DNA of 64,000 bases from Penelope pileata (Eukaryota; Chordata; Aves; Galliformes; Cracidae): NCBI GenBank assembly GCA_013396635.1, contig WBMW01000802.1, forward strand, positions 2,401,056 to 2,465,055. The letters are read 5' to 3'. The position numbers and the translations under genes were made by a program. Of this stretch, positions 22,649 to 34,463 are shown piece after piece (the first letter of the stretch is position 1; each line of letters begins with the position of its first letter). The notes under the pieces are model-generated. The model ran no database searches. It saw only the letters and a program-made list of their open reading frames with translations, and was not told the DNA's origin.

Positions 22649-24333
22649 AGCAATCTACATATTAATGCTGAGTATCATTCTTAATAATTCTTCTATAACT
22701 CAGCTAAAAATAATTTCAAATAATTTTATGAGTTCTAATTTTTACATATTAGATGTTTTTCTGAATCTTTTCTCACCTTACCGCCATTTATCTGCAACCA
22801 ATACAGTAAACACGAATAATCTTATTTAAAAAAAAAAAAATTCTAAAATCCTAATGCCATCACTAGAGTATTGTGAACTCCTGCACGTCTGACTTGCTCT
22901 TATTATTTATAGTTTCAGACTTACTGCTAGAAATCTCAGCTCCCTTGGAGACAGCATTTCCAGGGACCAATGAAGTATTCGGCGCTTTATACTGTTCATA
23001 GCTAAGTAGACAGGAAAACTGTTAAGTACAAATGACAACGTCAGGTGAGTGGAAGAGAGCCAATAAATGTTTTTTGGGACTACTCAAGGCCACCAGCCCT
23101 TTTCATGCTTCCTAATGGTTCTGAAGTGACTTATGATTCAGAAACCATTGGAAGAAAGCAGAATCATAAGTAGTAAGTAGTGGTGGACAGGCAGCTCCAG
23201 ACAGCACTGAGAAGCTTTCACACCAGCAGAATTCAGTCCTGCTGAATTTTTCATTCTGAAGTAATTTCACCTCTAAGAGCGCACGGAAACTGAGGGCCAG
23301 GGAAATCCAGACTTACTGTCATGTCGGGAACCTCCTGACATACAAATGAAAATGGGCAATAAAAAGCTACCAGGGAATTACCTTGCTGTAGAGCTTGCTG
23401 CTGCAGTTAAGTGTGATAATCAGCATCCTGAAGATGTCTGCAGGTCTGCTGCTGCCTGGGCCCGGCACAATCTTTTCTGTGCAGTGTGCTCAAAGAGAAC
23501 CCGTAAAGTTCGTTTGCCAGTTCCATGCTCTGCATTTCCCATTTGCCAGTCACTGTGACATGGAGTATATTGTTGTGTTGGCTTTTTCATACATGTCTGT
23601 CTGCAAGAGGGCTTTCACAAAGCCCACCTACACATTAGTTCTGGGATTAAGACTTTCCTATTAATTGTTTCCTAGTTTCTGCAGACTGCACACCCTTCTA
23701 AACCAACTGCCACCATCTGCCTATGTTACTGTTTTTCCTCTCCTGGGTTTCTTTAGCAATTTTTTTTTATTAAACTTTAAGGAAGAGAAGTATTCTGCAG
23801 GACATATATGTATTAAAATACTATACATGTTCTTCATAGCCACAGTTTATCACTCGATGGGTAATGAAATTAAATGATTTCCTTCCTTCCTTCCCTCTGT
23901 CCTCAGTATTAAAATTCTGAGCATGAATCAATTTCATAGATCCAAATGCTGAAGTAGGAGACGCTGACAGAATTGAAGCAGAGCTCTATATTCAAAGTAG
24001 TCTCAGGTCTTCATCCACAAATATTAGCTGGTTTATGCTAGTTTTCTGCTTTAGGATAGCTAAAGTGATTTTCGTATAAGCGTCTGCTTGCAACTCCTGT
24101 GTACTACTAGCAAGGGTCACTGTGTTGATAGCCTATTGATGTTTTAATTACAAATATAATAATCATGAGTACTAATAACTACATTTAAATAACTTTGACT
24201 ATACAAAATGATTAGGTAATTCTACGTGTTCATCACAGCATCCACAGTATTAATTGCTCTGCTTGGTATAACCTGGTTTCGTGGTCCCCTGCCCCCGTCC
24301 TAGGGCAGTGCTGCTTCCTTGGTCTCCCTGCTC

Positions 24334-24359
24334 CACTGATAAGGCTCTTCTTATCAGTG
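24334..24359. repeat. Perfect 10-bp inverted repeat (hairpin)
   Basis: CACTGATAAG and CTTATCAGTG are exact reverse complements separated by six bases. The flanks (CTC and AGAG) allow a few more pairs with one bulge. It is too short to be a microRNA precursor on its own. Function unknown. Confidence 0.85.
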
Positions 24360-27300
24360 AGATCAAATTAGTGATGAATTGATGCCTTAATAAAGGGAAT
24401 GACGCCTCAGGAGAAAAAAGCAGTCACCTCTGATACAATATTGATTCTTTCTCCAAAATGTTTGGTGTCAGTTTCATACTAAAAGCATCCTGATATGTTT
24501 GATATTAGTGGCTTGGAAATTTTGTGACATCAGTGCTGTACACAGGTACATTCTGTCCATTCAAATGCAGATTTGCGTGCAATACACTTGAGATTTTTTT
24601 TTTCTGTATCCAGTGAAGACATTTAAAATCTTTGATTAAAGTATGAAGATGGAGAGAGAGAGAGATTATGAAAAATGAAGGCTGTAAACTTCAGGCTGAG
24701 CAAAGTACAAACTGATAGAAACAGATGGATGATTGCTTCTTTCTGCTATTTTGGCTGTAATGGCTGTATCATTTCTTCAGCTTGGATGAGCAATACACAG
24801 AGTATTCTTGCATTCTCTTGGAGATTTCCTTATAGTGTAAGTTACGTTTTAATATATGGCAAAATAACAAAACATACAAATGGCAAAAAGTGAACATTTA
24901 CATTAATTCTTCATGACTGAAGTAGTCTTTTATCTCAGGAAATGAGAAGGTTGTTTGTGGTGCGATAGGAAACATTTCACTAAAGGATGTTGCCAGTGTA
25001 ATCTTCTTTCTTCCCTCAGAAATTCATTCAGGGGCTTTCAGCAAAACTTTGATATACCAGGTGAAATGTGGTCTCAATTGCACAATTTCTTACTAAACAG
25101 ATACATGGAAGGCTGAGAGAGAGAGTTATAACACTGATCATCTGCTAAGAGTATCCTCTTTCAAAACAACTGGTAAGCAGAGCATGTAATTAAGATCCAG
25201 ATTACCAAGAGTTTTGTTCTGCTTGCCTTAACTTTTTTGTCTTGCATTTCTTCTCTACATACTTTATGGGAGCTTCTCAAGGCAGTTATCTGGAGGTTAT
25301 TTCAAACATCTCTATATCGTCTGTGAATTTCTGTTCTAACTTCCCTGTATAGCTTTTACAGCAGCTCAAGCCTCTGATGCTGTGACAGTCCTACCAATGA
25401 GACTCTGTTTTCCCCAAACGTGTGTACGCTAATCCCCAGGGGAATTTCCTATTGACCCTATGGGAACAATTACATTTTCCTTTGGCAAAGCAGGCAAGAC
25501 GAGCTGTGATTCAGCAGCCATGGTGCTGTTGCATATGCAGAACTGCCTCCAGAAGGGAAAGACCTTAAAATATGGGAGTGAACTGGGGCCTTGTAAGTTG
25601 GGAACAACAGTTGATAGCCAGTACACTTTTAATGAACCAAAATTTATTAAATTACATTCTGTTCAATTTGGTCATTCTGTAGACTGTGATCAAAATCATC
25701 TTTAGGCAGACAAACAAGAATGAGAAACCATGTCTCTCCAGTGGCTACCATTTTTTGTTCACTCATTTATTTGTTTATCTTGGTATGCATGTGAAACTTC
25801 AACACAGTTCTGGATGCAGGATGAGGAGTTGCTTTCTAGTCTAGTGATAAAAACAACGCAAGACTCCAGCTTCTCTATTTTTTCACTCACAGTGGCTATT
25901 CAGCATCTAATTACATTAGTCTTTACATTTAATTGAGTTGTATTTCATATTCCATGCTTTTTTTTGTCTTGAAGGTTTAAAAAGGAGCACAGGTGCTTCA
26001 GAAAGTAGGTTTCTTAGAAAAGAAATATGGCCCCTCTTCCTATATACAGATATTGTCTCTATTCCACTGCTAGATTTAGTTCAGATTATAAGTATTTAGA
26101 GGTTCAAAGCATAATTTTCTCTAGTTTTCTTCAGGTGTTAAACCTTGTTAATTTTTAGAAAAAAACAGCACTGCTTGAAGTCTTGTCTTTCTCTGTAGTT
26201 GTTATCATTCAATGTCAAATGATATGCAATGCAACTGGAATGATAAAAGGCCTCATGAATGATAAAAAAAAAAAAAACACTACAAGAAAAATAACAGAGC
26301 AGGTGGTATCAATTTTTTTAACAATGTCAGAAAAACAAACTGTTCAGACAGTTCTGCTTTAAGGTCTGATCTTCTGGCCCACGAGCTCACAGTAAAAATG
26401 GCTGAGTTTTCAACTGTCTACTCCTCGGAGAGACAATAGAAAGGAAAAAAACAAAATTGGAGGTAACATAGATGGACTTGAGGGCACCAAGGCAAAAACA
26501 GATGTCATGTCCCTGTTCAAGATCTTGAGGAAATTGCTCAGGAATAACCAGGGAGGGGATAGGGAAGCGCTAATGATACATCTTGGCAAGAGACAAAAGC
26601 AATCCGGAGGTGTTTCCAGAGAGTAGTTAAAAGTGGAATGTATCAACGGAAACTCCTGCATTAAGTGTGGGGATGGCCAGAGAGGCTGGGAGCGCCAAGG
26701 AAGAAACTGGGGAATGCAGAGCATGGAGTAGGGTGTGGGCAAAGGAAACATGCTGGGTAGAGGGACAGAACTTGAAACTCCAACTACAGAGTGAACAGGG
26801 AGACTGGAGAATGTGAGAGAGACACAAGGAAATGGGGGGATGTGTAACAGGCAAAGTTGGCAATACACTTTGCTCTCTTAAGTTGCTACAAAAATTAAGA
26901 GATGGTTAAAATTCTTTAACATAATGGCCTGATGTTTTTACTCAATGTATTTTAGTGGTATGCTTTGAATTCCAGTTGATAAACAATAATTAACTTACTG
27001 TTAATAATAACAATTACTAATATAGTCACTTAGCAAGACGTGCTGAGGTGAAAACCTATTGACAGAAAGCTGCATTTCTCAGATTTCATGCTAATTAAAT
27101 GTATTAGTTATCTAGAGTTCTGCCTTTAAAATCTACAGGGACTTGCAGTTTGCCTCTTAATTTGAGATGCTGTAGAATTTTCCCTTGATGGTGCTCCTTC
27201 AACTCTCTCCTGCAAACCAACCCTCCACCACAGAAATTCTCTACAGACAGACACTGATGCAGACACATACACTTACATATGTATGGAGAGTTGAAAACTA

Positions 27301-28100
27301 ATTAAAGTACCATCTTTTCTTCCCCTGAGTCCCAGAGTACCTCCACTGCTGAAACTAAGAATTATGAGCATATAGGCAAGGATGTCTATTTCCATTCAAG
27401 TCTTTCATCCAATCATTATTATTTAAAGTTTACTTTTGTATGAAACAGTGTCAAAAACATATAGCATAGGAGATCTAAAGCCGAGGAATTGAATTATTAT
27501 GCCTTAGTTGTCTAGATTTCTGAACACATACATGAAGCTAGTGTAACTCTAATTAGTGAGAAGAATGGTTGTGCTCAGTCACTGCCTACTATTCCCTCTT
27601 AAATTCTGAATTACAAGTTTCCTTCTATCAGACAAGATTTTACCTCATGGAGATGAAATATGGCTTCAGCTGTTTAAGAGCAGTTCTCTGTGGCAGTGCC
27701 AGGTCCCCCAGATGCTGCAGATGGCTGGGCTTGTGATGGCCACCTGTCTGGAAAGGAGTGAGGAACCCACAGGCTCCTTCCTCACCTTCCTCAGACATCT
27801 GTCTCTTACCCACATCCTGAGAGAAGGCCATGCAGAGCCTCAGAGGTTTTCATTCCACAAACGTTTTATTTGATGGCATTGGGTAAGAAAATTCTTAACC
27901 GTACATACTATTTTAGCTATGGCTCAATTCATCATGTGTGGAAGATTGCACTCTTCGTGGTGTGAGATGACGTCAAACGAGACAATGAGCCTCAGAAGTG
28001 TGACTCCTGCAAGAAGCTTAAGTACCTGCCTGTGCTTCTGTGATAACATGTTACAATAATTTGACTCGAACATCCCTAGTTGTTTTCATAATCCTGTGCT

Positions 28101-28130
28101 GTTTTAAAAACTTATGTTTTAAAAACTTAT
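28101..28130. repeat. Exact 15-bp tandem duplication
   Basis: Two adjacent identical copies of GTTTTAAAAACTTAT. Lack of divergence suggests a recent slippage event. Confidence 0.9.
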
Positions 28131-28450
28131 TCCTCAGTTTGCCAAGATCTAAATGTAGGGCTCTATATTTATGTTGGCTGTCTGAGCGAGTGGATACTTA
28201 GTCAACGCAGCCTGCGTAATCTAAAAAGATATTCAGCTCATCCAAAAATAGATATTTACTCATCTGAATCTTTACACTGCAGTGGTCATATTGTCTAGAC
28301 AGCCATTCACTAAAAATGGAAATGTAACCACCTAATTCACAATAGAAACTAATTCAAATGTCTTAATTTGAGTTGCATCCAATCTCGATTTTCAATTGAA
28401 TAAGTGGCAAGACAAACCCTTGTAATAGTTTCACTGCTAAGCATTACTGT

Positions 28451-28486
28451 AACAGCAGTTTATCTGCAAACAGCAGTTTATCTGCA
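28451..28486. repeat. Exact 18-bp tandem duplication
   Basis: Two adjacent identical copies of AACAGCAGTTTATCTGCA. The unit also contains a partial inverted repeat (GCAG/CTGC). Probably a recent local duplication. Confidence 0.9.
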
Positions 28487-29738
28487 GAGTCTTGTCTAAA
28501 AACAACTTCACATCACAGTATTCTTGCCTAGTGATCTTAACTATGATGATGCTACTACTGTCTGTGAACTCAAGTAATATTGCAGATCATTTGTTCCTTG
28601 TCTAGATTCATCAAGGAGGCTCGGAATAATTAGCTGTTTGATTCCAAGCAACGTGTTGTTGACATCTCTTAGAACAGAATGGCTTCTTAAATTGGTGGTG
28701 TATTTGAATAATTGTATTCTGTCCAGTCTCATCTATCCTAAACAGCACTCTTCGGGAATATGCGTATTTGTTGTTGTGGAAGTTTGTAGGTGTTCCTTCT
28801 TAGAAACATCCAAAGCTATTCTTAGAAGTAACGTATTATATTTACACGTAGGATAGATGTATATTATGCTAGAGGCAGAAAAGTGTCATGAAACCTGTGC
28901 TTAAATTGTTATATTCGTTGGGGGGAGGAAATGCAGCATAAAATCCCGTATTTACCCTTCTGCTTCATAGAATGAATCCATCTGTTGGTGTACGTCACAA
29001 GAAGACCTTCCAGTTCAGGTAGTAGCAGGTCAAGTTTTCTAATCATTTACTGAGTATGATTTTCTTTTCAGGCACCTTCCAGCCTGTGCTATTGCAGCTC
29101 ACTTTTACATATATTAAATTTATAAAAGCACTTAGAATGGGAAGCATGCAAAGGATGTCAGCACTCACTTGAGAGTGGAATGTATTCAGCCTCCTCTCTG
29201 TGTATCTCCTTGTTGTGTGTATCACAGGGTCTGAGACACTCAACTTGATGAATAAAGGTCCACATGCTTGTGTCACGTCACAGGCACAACCCAGGAGGAA
29301 ATGATGGTAATAGTGAGTGTGATGGGGAATCTGACACTCATGCCAGCATTTGGGGTTTCAGATCAGGAAGAACAAGATAGCATCACTTGCAGATGAATGG
29401 TTGTTTTCTGCTTGCCATTCTACAGCCCTTCTCCCTGCTACGTTTTACTGCTGAAACTCAGAGAAGCAGAAAATGGGCTTGATGGGATGTTTCACTGCCA
29501 CATTAAAGGGATGACTGCACAGGCAGTTGCTGACAACTGGAAATCTCAGGATCTTCCTTGGCCTGCATGTTAAGTCCTCCATGCTGTAATGTATTTAATT
29601 ACCAGGCATGTTGGCTGTAATCTGTGTAGTCTGCACTGCACTCTGATATGCATGAGGGAAACAATTAAATAATGTGTTATTATTTGTGTGCGTAATGTCG
29701 TTCCAACAAGTTTCTGTAAACTTTTATATACAGATTTT

Positions 29739-30257
29739 TGTTGTGGTTTAACCCAACAGACAGCTAAGCACCACACAGCTGTTTTCTCACTCCCTCCCGA
29801 GGGGAGAATCAGAAAAGGTAGAACTCATGGGCTGAGGTAGAAGCGGCTTAATAGGACAGAAAAGAAAGGGAAAATAATAATGATAAAAGAATATATAAAA
29901 CAAGTGTTTCACAGCACAATTGCTCATTGCCTGATGCCCATCCGGTCCCCAAGCAACTTCAGCCTCCCTTACCTGGCCAACTCCCCTTCTTTCATTGTTC
30001 AGCATAATGCCCCATGGCATGGGATATCTCTTCGGCTTGTTTGGGACAGCTGTCCTGGTTCTTTCCCCACGGTTCTTGTGCACCCTCCAGCCCCCTCGCT
30101 GGCAGGGCAGTATGAGGAGCTGAAATGTCCTTGGCTCTGTGCAGCACTGCTCAGCAACAGCTATGTTATCAACAGTATTCTCATCCTAAATCCAAAATAC
30201 AACGCTGTACCAGCTACTAGGAAGAAAATCAGCTCTATTACAGCAGAAAGCAGGACA
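29739..30257 (-). mobile_element. Solo LTR C, ERVL-like avian family, antisense
   Basis: A copy of a common avian retroviral LTR, read on the minus strand: TGTCCTGCTTTCTGCTG at the right end, GGGTTAAACCACAACA at the left end. The middle has the family's landmarks: GATTCTCCCC, the AT-rich TTATTATTTTCCC block, TTATTAAGCCGC as polyadenylation region, and a GC-rich U3. About 519 bp long. Flanks are ATTTT on the left and ATGTT on the right, a 4-of-5 match to a 5-bp target-site duplication. No internal retroviral sequence adjoins, so it is a solo LTR. The 144-codon frame across it (29880-30314) is not a gene. Class III (ERVL-like) is inferred from the 5-bp duplication in sister copies D and E. Confidence 0.85.
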
Positions 30258-33200
30258 ATGTTAACAGAGCTTTTAAGGCAAATTTTAGAGATATACAATA
30301 ATTATACACTGTGATTTGTGGGTCATTCAGGAATAATCCCTTAAGAACGTGTGTTTGGAGCTCTCTATACTTTCTGTCTAAATTTGTATGACAAGCTGAG
30401 CAAACTATGGGAGATTTGACATATCTGAATGTTTCTATTCTATATTTCATGCAGTGAAAAATGATGGAGCAGCTGTATGAAATTCAGCTATTGTAAAATG
30501 CCACAATTTCCACTGTGGGCTTTACAACAGATAAAGGCAACTGTGCTTATAAGCAACAATGTTCTCCTGATTTGTCTTTAGGCAGAGGACAAATATCATC
30601 AAATCCTTCTCATTCATTCTCGCATGTGATTTTCTGCCTGTGTGAGTTGGAAGAGGGCCTGTGTCTTTTACTGCAAGGGATCTGATACTTGTGCTACTGC
30701 TGGCAGAGTGCTGGCTGAGCACGTTCTCCCCCTCACTCCTAGTCAAAGCTCTCACATGGTATCTCTGAGGAAAGAAGCATCCCCACTGCAATGTATATAT
30801 TTTTCTGATGGACCAGATAATTCTTTCCAAATGCCACCCTCCACTTAATGTCTAATGAGTCGTGCACTTCCCACAATTATCAGAGATGTTACCTGCTCTT
30901 GAAAGCTGATTCACACGTAGGGGTATGACCCTTGTACTCATGCACAAAATGTCTCAGCAATGCTTGAAGAAACAGAAAATATGAGAGCTATTTTCAGTGA
31001 GAATATCAACAAATTATTGCTATGTGGTTATTCTTCATGACTCCTCCATGCACACTAGAGAAGCGTTTGACTAAAAATGTTTGCTTTGAAATGTGGTGAT
31101 GGTTTGGCATCACCTTGGTGTTGACTGTTGTTCAAGATTCCTCACGGAGACACCCAAAAATCCAAGTGCTCTAAACATGAGTCACATTGAGTGTTAGCTC
31201 TAGAAAATGGTTCTAGCAAAGAAAGTGGTACATCTGTCATTACTTTGGGTCCTGCAGGAAAAATGAAAGCTAGCCACTGAATTGCCTGCAAGTCATTTGG
31301 GCTGGGTAGAGCTCACTTAGAAAAGAGCCTCTGTATCCACAGTACAAATCCTGGGTATCACAGAAGGGGTTTTGTAATGTAAAAGCTCAGTTTGTATAGC
31401 CACAGTGGTACTTCTCTTAATTATAACATGCAATATAAACAAGTCAAGCTATAGGTTCATATTTTCCCGTAGTCAAACCTTTATAGCCTTTATAGCATAT
31501 AAGAATCTTCATCTATTCTTGCAATTGCAGATCATATTGGATCTTCAGGAAGAACAATGTAACAATATTCTGTATTTAATATTTCTATTATTTTAATCTG
31601 GTATCTGTGCAAATTCAGGAGCCAAATCTGGCCAAAGACTGCTTATCTGTCTGTATGTACCCAGAAAAGTGAAAGGCTCAGTATACAATTCCTGTTCTTA
31701 AAAAGGCAATATTCTTCAACCCATGATAACAGTATCTATTAGAACCATTTATCTGAGCCATACTTGACAAAGACCACTGGATGTACAGGCAAATGTAGAT
31801 ATCATTACTGCCACCTATTGTTACAAGCAGAGAATTGAAAAAAATTTCATAATTGCATTTTCCAAATGGAAATATAATTGGAAAATAGCAAGATTTTTCC
31901 AGTTGAAGTATTTGTAAAATAGCATGTTTTTTTCTTCTTTACTAGTTTTATTTTCAGAGCTATTGAAAAAAAAAAAAGCTATTATAAGCGCTAAGAAAAT
32001 TAAAGATCTTAATGGACACTTGGTAAATTTAGCACTAAACCAAAAATGAATGATTGGTACCATAAGAGTAACTTATTTCCATGCATATGACAATCCCAAA
32101 CCTGCAACCAGGTGTCTGTGCTCTCTTTAGAGCTACATCGGGGAAGGTAAGGTCCTCACAGTCCTTCACTAGTGAGAGTCTTTTCACTTATTCTGTGATA
32201 ATTACTACAGCAATTATATCTTGTATATGCATCAGAAAACAGTCTTGTTGCCAAACAGAAGAAAAAAGCTCTAAAATGTGATAATGGGCTGGGTGATAGG
32301 ATTCTGATTAGTGTCATATGAATGGATGCTACCAGATAATTAATTGGAAGTAGTTATGGATTTTTTTCGTGTGTTAAAGCCTTGGGAGTGGGAATTGTAG
32401 AGAAAATAAAAGATTTCAAATAACACAGAAGAATTTAAAAAGGAAAGTCCAATAAAAAATGGTTTATTTTTACAGGTCCTACTGAATTTTGGGCACTTAC
32501 ATTTCACAAGTAATGTGTCACAGATTGTATAAGAACAAAATTAAATATTTCTGGTTGTTGATAAATGTATTATTTGAGGCTGATTGCATAGAATCTTGGC
32601 GAAGTTTTTTCAGTTTTATGGAATACTTTTTAAATCTTGAAAACTTTACTGTTTTTTTTTTTACCATGGAAATTCATATAATTCTAATAATTTTTAGATT
32701 AAGAAGTTGCTTTAGTGCGTACTATGAACATGCAATTGAAGTATCGTACAAGAATTAAAACACACTGATAAATGATAGTTCCTTACAAATTGTAATGTTT
32801 GTTAGTCTCAGTCTTTTCTCCAGGAAAGGAGGAGTTAACCTTTTCAAGACATCGGATGCTTCTCTATTCATATCCATATTCATATATTTTTAAAATATTG
32901 AACAGCAACAAACAGAAGAAAACAATCTTTTACTGGAGTTTGATGTTTCTGAAACCATATCTGGTAAATCACTGCAAAACTATAAATTTGTCTCCGTGTC
33001 TTTCTTGCAGTCTGAAATGCAGATTTTTAAGAATTTTTTTTCTGGGATGGAGATAGGGCTGAATAAACAAGTTCCATTGGATAGAATTTAGACCAATTAC
33101 TATTTTAGGTATTTTAGGCTTTTGATATCTCAGACTAGAACAGGACACTGTAAGCAATGCCCTTTGACATTGCAATTCCTCCGTGTATAACAGGCTCCAG

Positions 33201-34193
33201 AAAGTTCATATGGAAATGGCAGAGTTCATTGAGTGAATTATTGTACTCTCTGATTCTCAAGATAAATTAATGCATGCACATCTTCGTGCTGAATAGCAAT
33301 TTATTTTGCTTTCAAGCAGAATTAGTGAATCTCAACTGTGCAAGAATTTTCTCCCTACTCAAGTAAGAAGCAACTGAAAAAGGTGCATTTGTTATAAATA
33401 GTGCTGCATGGCTTTTGCTGAGCTAAATACCCTGCCTCTGTAACTTGCCTCTGGCTGTCAGTGAATTAGCCCAACTTAAACTAGATAAAGTTCAGGACTT
33501 TGAGATTTCAGTGTCTCAGTTTCTTGTTTCTGCATTCCACACCTGTAACCAGCAGTAGTTTTTAGGAGAAAGCGTTTCTTCATTCCTGTTTTGTTCAGAC
33601 ACAATGCCCTGTGAAAGTCTACTTCTGAACTTAAGTATTCTGGTGCCTTTGGTGTCAGTCATGGCACCTTGTGGAAGTACACCCAGATTCATACAAACAA
33701 ACAGCTACAAGATGCTTTTTCTTCCCAGATCTATCATAATCTAATACCACATGTTCTCAGCTAATTTCCCATTGTGCTGGAATCTTTAATTTCCAAAATC
33801 ACAGTAAATCACAGAGTCAAGTCATGGCATGGTATTCATGTGAGCAGGAACAGAAGGTTCTGAAGGTCTTTTTATGAAAGGACAGTACACAGCAGCAATT
33901 ACTGGTGAGAACTAAGCGAGGGGTATGTGAACTGGCAATCAGAGGTCTGTAGCAGTTAAAAGTCTTTAACTCCCATCTGTGTGATAGGAAGAAACAGCAT
34001 ATAACTCTCAGGTTCTTAATTATTTTAGTGCCATTGAGAATTTCTTGAAAATAGGAAGGCTGTTGGTCAGAAGCAAAAAACTAACAAGTGAGTGATGAGG
34101 TCTTGACAAAAGGAAGAGAGGATGCAGCAGACTTCATTAAGGCTATTTTTTGAACAAGCACACTGTGTTAGTACTCTTCACATCAATTATCAT
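30258..34193. other. Intron, no gene seen
   Basis: AT-rich intron between LTR C and a CR1 copy. Several small frames (102 codons on minus at 30522-30830, 89 codons at 32489-32758) have no recognisable domain. Only short homopolymer runs stand out. Confidence 0.55.
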
Positions 34194-34463
34194 TGAATCA
34201 TAGAATTACAGAATATCTTGAGTTGGAAGGGACCTACAAGGATCATTGAGTCATCATCCTGGCTCCACAGAGGACTACCCAAAAACTAAATCATATTTCT
34301 GAGAGCATTGTCCAAATGCTCCTTGAACTTCAGCAGCATGAGGCTGTGACCACTGCCCTGGGGGGCCTGTTCTGTGCCCACCACCCTCTGGGGAAGAACC
34401 TTTTCCTAATCCCCAACCTGACTCTCCCCTGGCACTCCATGCAGTTCCCTCGGGACCTGTTGC
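34194..34463 (-). mobile_element. CR1-type LINE, 5'-truncated, antisense
   Basis: Starts TGAATCATAGAATTACAGAAT and continues GTTGGAAGGGACC, the reversed CR1 3' end. Then come CCAAATGCTCCTTGAACTT, GGGGGCCTGTTCTGTGCCCACCACCCTCTGGGGAAGAACC and CCCTCGGGACCTGT, all CR1 landmarks in order. The 5' boundary is near 34463, where homology fades. About 270 bp long. The 96-codon minus-strand frame through it is a shadow. Confidence 0.93.

Larger units (their letters stand above)
21544..22655 (+). mobile_element. Decayed mariner DNA transposon (Galluhop/Mariner-like)
   Basis: Tc1/mariner-type cut-and-paste transposon of about 1.1 kb, transposase sense on +. The terminal inverted repeats are visible at 21555-21575 and 22628-22648 and match at 19 of 21 positions. 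TA dinucleotides lie just outside at 21542-21543 and 22656-22657, the expected mariner target. Transposase remnants appear in order: the helix-turn-helix region near 21780-21930 (GDQTVDVSTVRWWGVRF, then EDKPHSGRSGTAVTP), a CHHYKPESKQQSMEW block near 22207-22245 that follows the first catalytic Asp region, and HPPYSLDLVPSDFHLFG at 22533-22583 that contains the last catalytic Asp of a mariner DD34D triad. Multiple stops and frame shifts break the frame, so it is inactive. The family name is by recollection. The mariner assignment itself is firm. Confidence 0.92.
22656..29738. other. Intron, no gene seen
   Basis: Long intronic stretch between the mariner relic and LTR C. It holds A13 at 22828-22840, a CCTTCCTTCC run near 23880, a GA run near 24650-24665, A14 at 26264-26277, a perfect hairpin at 24334-24359, a purine-rich tract at 26410-26870 and two exact tandem duplications near 28.1 and 28.45 kb. 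The 152-codon minus-strand frame at 26410-26868 is explained by base skew. No exon or RNA gene could be supported. Confidence 0.55.

Noticed and set aside
26410..26868. 152-codon minus-strand frame
   Set aside because: Explained by purine skew of the opposite strand. Composition is Ser/Pro/Leu low complexity with no domain.
29880..30314. 144-codon + frame
   Set aside because: Lies almost entirely inside solo LTR C, on the strand opposite to the LTR, and has no recognisable protein.
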